NCBI GenBank assembly: GCA_002454415.1
Contig: DKIT01000082.1
Span: forward strand, 25,343 to 37,759
DNA length: 12,417 bases
Origin: Sphingobacterium sp. UBA6711
GTDB taxonomy: Bacteria > Bacteroidota > Bacteroidia > Sphingobacteriales > Sphingobacteriaceae
Reading direction: 5' to 3'
The position numbers and the translations under genes are program-made. The stretch's first letter is position 1; every line of letters begins with the position of its first letter. Of this stretch, positions 7,077 to 12,417 are shown one piece after another. The notes under the pieces are model-generated. The model did no database searches. It was not told the DNA's origin and saw only the letters and a program-made list of their open reading frames with translations.

Positions 7077-8414
7077 TTATAATTTGTATCCAAGTCCTCG
7101 GCGTCCTATCTTCTTAACTTCGTATAGAAGGTATTTTTTATCTGTCTTACTGAGACTGGCCTTTACAGTATTTCCTCGTGCATTAACACCGACCAAGTTT
7201 ACATGGAGACTGTCCGGCCGCTCTACTTTAAAGCGGTAGGTATCATCGGGATAGTTTTTATTTGGATTCTCAAGTGCGATCGTGTCACCGCTAATCGTAT
7301 ACCGATAATATAGCCGGTCTCCAGTTTGGGTGAACTCGTAATCCCTTTGTTGATTTTCCCGTTCGAGAAAGGCGGAGGGAGCCGCATCCTTGAAAACAGT
7401 GTTTACTTTTCGCACACTTATCGTATTCCATTTCTCAAATACGACATCCTTCCATCTTACACTGTCAGTTGGCGAAAATGCCAGTGTGTCTCCATTAAAA
7501 ACAAAAGTATCTACCAGATATTTTCCTTCGATAGTTGGTAATCCAGCCTCGTTTGGATAATGTAGCGATTGTTCTGGGTGCTGGTAGATGGAATAAGACC
7601 TGACAGCCACCAATAAAACAAACACGAACACGAAAACTGCTTTGAGTGGTAATCGCCATTTTGACCAGCTTACCGTTTGCCAATCTAACTTCCAGCTGGC
7701 TGGTAATGTTTCTTTAAGAGCGACAATCAACGATCCTAAACGTTGCACATCATATAGGAAAATGGGCAAAGTCAATAGGATGATATAAGTAGAAACAAAA
7801 TAGGTGGGCCCTTGATAGGCTAGATCAGCCAAAAATGCATTTCCATAAAATGGGATGACAAAAATGACAGATAAAAAAGCAGTTTTGCGGAAGAGCAAAA
7901 GTATCGCCGCGATGAGTTCGACAATACCCAAAAAAACCAGATAAGCCGGAGCTGCGGATAAACTTAATAGCAGATGCTTCCAATCTTCAAAATAGCCATA
8001 TGCTGTGTTTAAATGGCTTAAGGATAGCTCCGGAACGAAAATTGGGAACAGCTTGAGAAAGCCGGCAACAAACAATATCGCAGCGAGTTTAAAGCGTACA
8101 AATATTCTAAGATAGTAATAGTATAATGGTTCTTTATCCGCGTTTTCAGTTTTGTCAATTTTTACCCAAATAGCGGCCCCTAAAAGTGCTATAACGAGGA
8201 TGAATATCCAATCTCTTAAGCTATTCTGCTCACCGAAGTAGTGAGGCAAAAAGGTAACCAACTGGAATAAGTCCGCTATAAAATATTGCCAACTGATCGT
8301 AAACAACGTCTTGTAGAAGTCTGGCTGCAAAGGCAGACTGAGCAATAAGATAAAAAGTATGCTCACACGAAGAAGATATTTCTCCGACTTTTGTTTTTGA
8401 AAATATAATGCCAT
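7077..8414 (-). CDS. DoxX-like membrane protein with C-terminal extramembrane domain (paralog 1)
   Basis: This 445-residue protein starts at ATG 8414, 13 nt after susD. Hydrophobic segments lie at about 14-30, 41-58, 69-84, 105-124, 155-175, 178-197, 205-221 and 257-275. Residues 104-141 (FVRFKLAAILFVAGFLKLFPIF...LNTAYGYF) match the KLFP...P..S...L.T.YG core of the next gene product. Residues 290-445 form the soluble domain GKYLVDTFVFNGDTLAF...DSVRWKDVVFEKWNTISV, clearly homologous to the soluble domain of paralog 2. The two genes therefore arose by duplication and are kept side by side with a 19-nt gap, which suggests a heteromeric membrane complex. The C-terminal fold resembles a small beta-barrel or lipocalin-like domain by pattern only. 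Its position between SusD and the cytochrome/molybdoenzyme pair suggests service to sulfite oxidation; its own chemistry is unknown. Confidence 0.82.
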   Translation of the reverse strand: MALYFQKQKSEKYLLRVSILFILLLSLPLQPDFYKTLFTISWQYFIADLFQLVTFLPHYFGEQNSLRDWIFILVIALLGAAIWVKIDKTENADKEPLYYYYLRIFVRFKLAAILFVAGFLKLFPIFVPELSLSHLNTAYGYFEDWKHLLLSLSAAPAYLVFLGIVELIAAILLLFRKTAFLSVIFVIPFYGNAFLADLAYQGPTYFVSTYIILLTLPIFLYDVQRLGSLIVALKETLPASWKLDWQTVSWSKWRLPLKAVFVFVFVLLVAVRSYSIYQHPEQSLHYPNEAGLPTIEGKYLVDTFVFNGDTLAFSPTDSVRWKDVVFEKWNTISVRKVNTVFKDAAPSAFLERENQQRDYEFTQTGDRLYYRYTISGDTIALENPNKNYPDDTYRFKVERPDSLHVNLVGVNARGNTVKASLSKTDKKYLLYEVKKIGRRGLGYKL

Positions 8415-8427
8415 CTGACGTCAATAT

Positions 8428-9765
8428 TTAGGATGAATAACCTGGATTTTGTTTCAGTGCCGGATCGGCCAGAACCTGACTATAAGGGATGGGCAACAAC
8501 AATCGGAATGGTTCGCTTATTCCCAATACCTGCTGTGCTCTGCCTGTCCGTACCAAATCAAACCATCGATGTGCCTCAAAAGCGAATTCGAGACGGCGTT
8601 CACTCTCTATCCATAGCAAGAGATCAATTTTGCTCGTCGAGGATAATCGATCTGGGAGTAAAGCTCGTTTTCTGACTTTATTGAGATCAGCCAATGCCAG
8701 GTTATACTCGTCTAACTCAGCATAGGCTTCAGCTCGGATAAGATAGAGCTCAGCAATTCGGATGACATAAGTCGGGTCAGCCCCCGTACTTCTGTAATAT
8801 AGATCGCCGTACCAGCGATTTTGATTATCCTTGGCTATTAATGCACTCCTTGCACCGGCTGTACTGGCATTTGTTAATAAAGCGATTAGTGGTTCGCTGG
8901 GCGCCCATTGTCTGGTACCTCCGTTCGTTTGCGGTTGCCATTGCGCCCGATGTGTATTGGGTTCGTTGGTACTGTAAAATAGCTCGAACACTGATTCTTT
9001 GGTTCCTGTAACGTCATTTTTAAAGAAAGCATAATAAGGGGCGATTAGTTCATAATTGGATTGATCATCAATTAATAACGTTGCGTATTCTCTTGCCTTC
9101 TCCCAATTCTTCTGATACAAATAGTAGCGGGCTTTTAGAGCCCATACCGTCTTTTTGGTAAAAGCAAATCGATCTGTTGTGACAGATAAGAGGTTTTCTG
9201 CCAGGTCGAGGTCATCAATAACTTGCTGATAGGTCTGCTCAACTGTACTACGTGCGATGCCTATATTATCTCCTACTTTACCAGTTGGTTCAGTAATTAA
9301 CGGAACACCGCCCCAGGCACGTACTAAATCAAAATAGGCTAATCCCCGGATGGCATAAGCTTGCCCTAAAACCTTGTCCTTAACAGTTGTCGGTATTCCA
9401 TCCCCTTCATAATTTACAATTTCACTAATCACGTTGTTTGAACGATTAATCGTTGTGTAAATCCCATTCCAGGTAGACGCTATCGTCGCATTCTCTGGGT
9501 TAACCTTATGATTGATAAATTCCTGTACCTGTGATTGCGATCCTGTCCATTGAACATTATCACCCGACAAATAGGCAATAGACTGATAATTTACACTATA
9601 GTAACTTCTTAGGGCATCGTACACCCCGCTGATGGCTGCATTGGCGGAAGTTTCATCTTTGATGATGCCTTCTCCCGAGATAGAAGACTTGGGGTCGACC
9701 TCCAGGAAGGAAGAGCAGCTTGTAAAGAGGAGAATGTAAAATAAATAGATAAATCTTGTTTTCAT
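8428..9765 (-). CDS. SusD/RagB-family outer-membrane lipoprotein
   Basis: This 445-residue surface lipoprotein has a short signal peptide ending in the lipobox LLFTSC with Cys17 as the lipidated residue. The N-terminal SusD-like region (about 20-230) carries ANAAISGVYDALRSYY, a ligand-facing segment, and GQAYAIRGLAYFDLVRAWGGVPL. The C-terminal SusD/RagB domain (about 260-445) has RIAELYLIRAEAYAELDEYNLALADLNKVR and ESERRLEFAFEAHRWFDLVRTGRA, the latter a strong family signature. It is somewhat short for the family (usually 450-600 residues). SusD proteins sit as a lid on the SusC channel and deliver the ligand. The gene starts 7 nt after susC, so the two form a normal co-translated pair. The ligand cannot be read from sequence. 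The downstream sulfur genes make a sulfur-bearing substrate worth considering. Confidence 0.95.
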   Translation of the reverse strand: MKTRFIYLFYILLFTSCSSFLEVDPKSSISGEGIIKDETSANAAISGVYDALRSYYSVNYQSIAYLSGDNVQWTGSQSQVQEFINHKVNPENATIASTWNGIYTTINRSNNVISEIVNYEGDGIPTTVKDKVLGQAYAIRGLAYFDLVRAWGGVPLITEPTGKVGDNIGIARSTVEQTYQQVIDDLDLAENLLSVTTDRFAFTKKTVWALKARYYLYQKNWEKAREYATLLIDDQSNYELIAPYYAFFKNDVTGTKESVFELFYSTNEPNTHRAQWQPQTNGGTRQWAPSEPLIALLTNASTAGARSALIAKDNQNRWYGDLYYRSTGADPTYVIRIAELYLIRAEAYAELDEYNLALADLNKVRKRALLPDRLSSTSKIDLLLWIESERRLEFAFEAHRWFDLVRTGRAQQVLGISEPFRLLLPIPYSQVLADPALKQNPGYSS

Positions 9766-9772
9766 GACACGC

Positions 9773-12417
9773 TTATAAAGTTAAATTAACACCTAACTGA
9801 AAGCTTCTAGGCTGGGGTGGTGTTCCCAAATCAATCCCTTGCTGATTTGCCGCGCTGTTCGCTGCAGATTCGGGGTCTAGTCCAGTATATTTCGTGATCG
9901 TAAATAAGTTGGTTGCTTGAATATATATTCTCAGCTTTGACAAAGGCAATTTCCCTAAGTTCTTCGCGGTGAAATTGTACCCCAGACTTAGTGTTCTAAA
10001 TCTCAGATAGGATCCGTCCTCCAACCATCTGCCACCACCATCTTTATAGTTATTATTATTGACCCCATCTGAGCGCGGAACATCTGTCACATCTCCAGGC
10101 TGTTGCCATCGGTCCAAATTCGATTTAAAAATGACACGTGCAGCATCTCTAGCTCCGCCGGCCTCGCCGAAGAAACGATTGTGATTGTATATTTTATTGC
10201 CTATTGAGAACGTGAAGAATGTGCTCAAATCAAAATTTTTATACGAAAAATCGTTGCTTAAACCGCCAAAGTAGTCTGGCCAAATACTGCCTAGAATCTG
10301 CCTGTCGCCAGTTGTTATACGGCCATCGCCATCCACATCTTCGTAGACAGCATCACCTGTCTGCGGGTCCACATATAATTGATTGTAAAGCCAAAAGGAA
10401 TACATTGGATGCCCTTCTCTGAATTGGATAAGGTCTCTACTACCATAATTTTGCGGTGTTGCCAATTTCTCGATTTTGTTAATATTTCGGGCAATATTAA
10501 ATGAGGTGCTCCAAGAGAAAACAGTACTTTTGATATTCAGCGAGCTAACACTCAGCTCAAAACCTTTATTGCTGATCTCTACAGCGTTGTTTGTAAAATT
10601 GCCAAAACCTGTGGTTCCGGGCAACACTTCAGTCAATAATCCGTCTTTAGTATATTTATAATAGTAGTTGAGTGAAGTTGTGATCCGGTTGTTCAGTAAA
10701 GCCGCATCCAAACCGATGCTAAACTGTGATGTGGTCTCCCAGCTAAGCTGCTGGTTGGCTAATTGTTCAGGGAAAATACCAGCAACTCCTCGGTATGACG
10801 ATCCTACGCCCGACCACAATTGTCTTGAAGCAAAAGAATTGATGCCATTTTGGTTGCCGGTCAGACCGTAGCTCGTTTTTAGTTTTAAGTCATTCAAGAA
10901 AGCAACATCCTGTAAAAAGCTTTCTTTACTTAAGCGCCAGGCGGCACCGATTGCCGGAAAATAACCCCATTGATATCCTTTATTAAACTTTGAAGATCCA
11001 TCTGCGCGTAGCGAAAGATCGAATAAATATTTGTCATCAAAGGCATAATCTATTCTCCCGAAAAAAGAAGCCAATTTGTATTGGTCCCAATCTTGGTTAC
11101 TAGTAGTTGTAGCAGCGGTATTGATGAGGGTAAAGTCGTTGGTCGCAAAGCCACGACCTTCGGCCGAGGTGAGGGAATAATAGCTTCCTTGCAATGTATT
11201 ACCTAATAATGCACCGATTGTATGGTGGGTGCCTAATCTTTTCCGGTATGTCAATGTTTGTTCATTGATCCATGTCGTTGATTGTGAAATTGCGGAAGTT
11301 GCCAATCCATTTACACCACTTCCAGCGATCAGCAGTTTATTCCAGTACTCGTGCTCATTGTAATTATTATAATCCACACTAAATGTCGAACGAAACTTCA
11401 ATGCCGGTGAAATCTGATATTCACCATACACATTTCCGATGTAGCGCAGACTTGTTGATCCTACGTCATAATTATCTAATAACAGCGTTAGATTGTCAAA
11501 TCCGGCCCTACCGACCAGAACACCTTGTTCATTGTAGGGTGATAGATATGTAGGTGTATGCAGCGCTGCCTGTAAAATACCCCCTTGAGGACCATCTCCT
11601 GCACGTCCCTGGTTGCGTCCCGTTCTAGAAATACCGTTACTTGATCCTATTTTCAGTTTATTGTTTATCTTCTGGTCTATGTTAAAACGAAAATTAGCCC
11701 GGTCAAAAGAAATTGGTTTTAGGATGGATTCTTGTTTGTTATACCCAGCGCTCAAATAATAAGCTGTATTATCGCTACCTCCATAGACCGATAGATCTGC
11801 ATTATATACTCCTGCCGTCGGAAAAGCTTCCGAAAGCCTATCGTAGGTTTGTTGTTCAGAAGGTAATCCTCTGCCCCCGTCTGCAACAGGCCTAAATGGT
11901 GCAGCCTGACCAATATTTCTGAAATACTCGTTCACCAACTCCGCGTGCTCGGGACCTGAGGTTAATTCCCACAGTTTAGCGGCCTTCGCCCGTCCGGAGT
12001 AAAGATTGATATCAATCTTTGCCGATTGTCCATTTTTTCCCCGTTTGGTTGTAATTAGAATAACTCCATTAGCCCCCCGTGAACCATACAGAGCCGTTGC
12101 TTCGGCGTCTTTCAGCACTTCAACATGTTCGATGTCCGAAGGGCTCAAATCGGCAATAGGAGATGTCGCTTTACCTCCCGTATTGATCGTCTGGAGGCTC
12201 TCTGAATTCAGAAAGACGCCATCAATGACATATAAGGGATTATTATCTGCGTTAATGGAAGTCGCTCCCCGGAGGCGAACGTGTAGTGCTTCTCCCGGAA
12301 TCCCAGAACTAGCCGCAACTTGCATCCCTGCCACTTTCCCCTGAAGTTGTGCATCAAAACTCCCTGTGGGTATATCTTTAACCGCTTGTTGAGATACACG
12401 GTCTACTGTACCGATGA
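9773..12417 (-). CDS. SusC/RagA-family TonB-dependent receptor, N-terminus beyond the right edge
   Basis: The frame is open from the window edge to TAA at 9775-9773, giving 880 residues. The first visible residues (IGTVDRVSQQAVKDIPTGSF, then LQGKVAGMQV) are the standard start of the SusC plug domain. The signal peptide, carboxypeptidase-like regulatory domain and TonB-box region lie outside the window, so the GTG at 12334 is not the true start. Plug landmarks include RLRGATSIN, NPLYVIDGV and IEHVEVLKDAEATALYGSRGANGVILITT. The remaining residues form the beta-barrel, with a Ca-binding-like loop DVDGDGRITTGD (around 10320-10345) and the typical C-terminal strand PRSFQLGVNLTL. It is a TonB/ExbBD-powered importer acting with the SusD encoded 7 nt downstream, and is the earliest visible gene of the operon. 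Its promoter and any sigma/anti-sigma regulator would be to the right of the window. Confidence 0.95.
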   Translation of the reverse strand, partial: IGTVDRVSQQAVKDIPTGSFDAQLQGKVAGMQVAASSGIPGEALHVRLRGATSINADNNPLYVIDGVFLNSESLQTINTGGKATSPIADLSPSDIEHVEVLKDAEATALYGSRGANGVILITTKRGKNGQSAKIDINLYSGRAKAAKLWELTSGPEHAELVNEYFRNIGQAAPFRPVADGGRGLPSEQQTYDRLSEAFPTAGVYNADLSVYGGSDNTAYYLSAGYNKQESILKPISFDRANFRFNIDQKINNKLKIGSSNGISRTGRNQGRAGDGPQGGILQAALHTPTYLSPYNEQGVLVGRAGFDNLTLLLDNYDVGSTSLRYIGNVYGEYQISPALKFRSTFSVDYNNYNEHEYWNKLLIAGSGVNGLATSAISQSTTWINEQTLTYRKRLGTHHTIGALLGNTLQGSYYSLTSAEGRGFATNDFTLINTAATTTSNQDWDQYKLASFFGRIDYAFDDKYLFDLSLRADGSSKFNKGYQWGYFPAIGAAWRLSKESFLQDVAFLNDLKLKTSYGLTGNQNGINSFASRQLWSGVGSSYRGVAGIFPEQLANQQLSWETTSQFSIGLDAALLNNRITTSLNYYYKYTKDGLLTEVLPGTTGFGNFTNNAVEISNKGFELSVSSLNIKSTVFSWSTSFNIARNINKIEKLATPQNYGSRDLIQFREGHPMYSFWLYNQLYVDPQTGDAVYEDVDGDGRITTGDRQILGSIWPDYFGGLSNDFSYKNFDLSTFFTFSIGNKIYNHNRFFGEAGGARDAARVIFKSNLDRWQQPGDVTDVPRSDGVNNNNYKDGGGRWLEDGSYLRFRTLSLGYNFTAKNLGKLPLSKLRIYIQATNLFTITKYTGLDPESAANSAANQQGIDLGTPPQPRSFQLGVNLTL

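Noticed and set aside
7058..7093. Upstream TTG start for DoxX paralog 2
   Set aside because: It would overlap the preceding gene by 17 nt and lacks the features of the ATG at 7057. The added 12 residues look like read-through of intergenic sequence.
12006..12344. 112-residue plus-strand frame at the right end
   Set aside because: It is antisense to the highly recognisable SusC plug domain and is a shadow of it.

Overview
The window looks like part of a chromosome of a Bacteroidota bacterium, most likely near Sphingobacteriaceae or Cytophagales. The reasons are an adjacent SusC/SusD pair, Bacteroidota-type long DoxX membrane proteins, moderate-to-low GC, tight gene spacing without clear Shine-Dalgarno sites, and a possible TAnnTTTG promoter element. 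The genus is inference.

Layout. At the left edge (1-635, minus strand) is the 5' part of a secreted protein of unknown function. A 285-bp divergent intergenic region follows. It holds a perfect 21-bp inverted repeat and a weak Bacteroidota-type promoter match. At 921-1232 (plus strand) is a small orphan hypothetical gene. From 1335 to the right edge, eight minus-strand genes form one apparent operon with gaps of at most 38 bp. In transcription order they are: susC (5' end outside the window), susD, two paralogous DoxX-like membrane proteins with C-terminal beta-rich domains, a monohaem cytochrome c (SoxD/SorB-like), a SoxC-like molybdenum sulfite/sulfane dehydrogenase, a TIGR01777-type NAD(P)-binding protein, and a YeiH-family putative sulfate exporter.

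How the genes may work together (inference). SusCD would take up an oligomeric or organic compound, perhaps one carrying sulfur. Its breakdown would release sulfite. The YeiH-type carrier would move sulfite or sulfate out of the cytoplasm. The SoxC-like enzyme and cytochrome c would oxidise sulfite to sulfate in the periplasm, and the two DoxX-like proteins may form a membrane partner for the electron flow. No soxXYZAB, sulfatase or desulfonase gene is in the window, so the sulfur source is unknown. An outer-membrane nutrient receptor pair in the same operon as a sulfite-oxidation module is the most unusual aspect of this stretch.

No tRNA, rRNA, CRISPR array, transposase or integration site was recognised.
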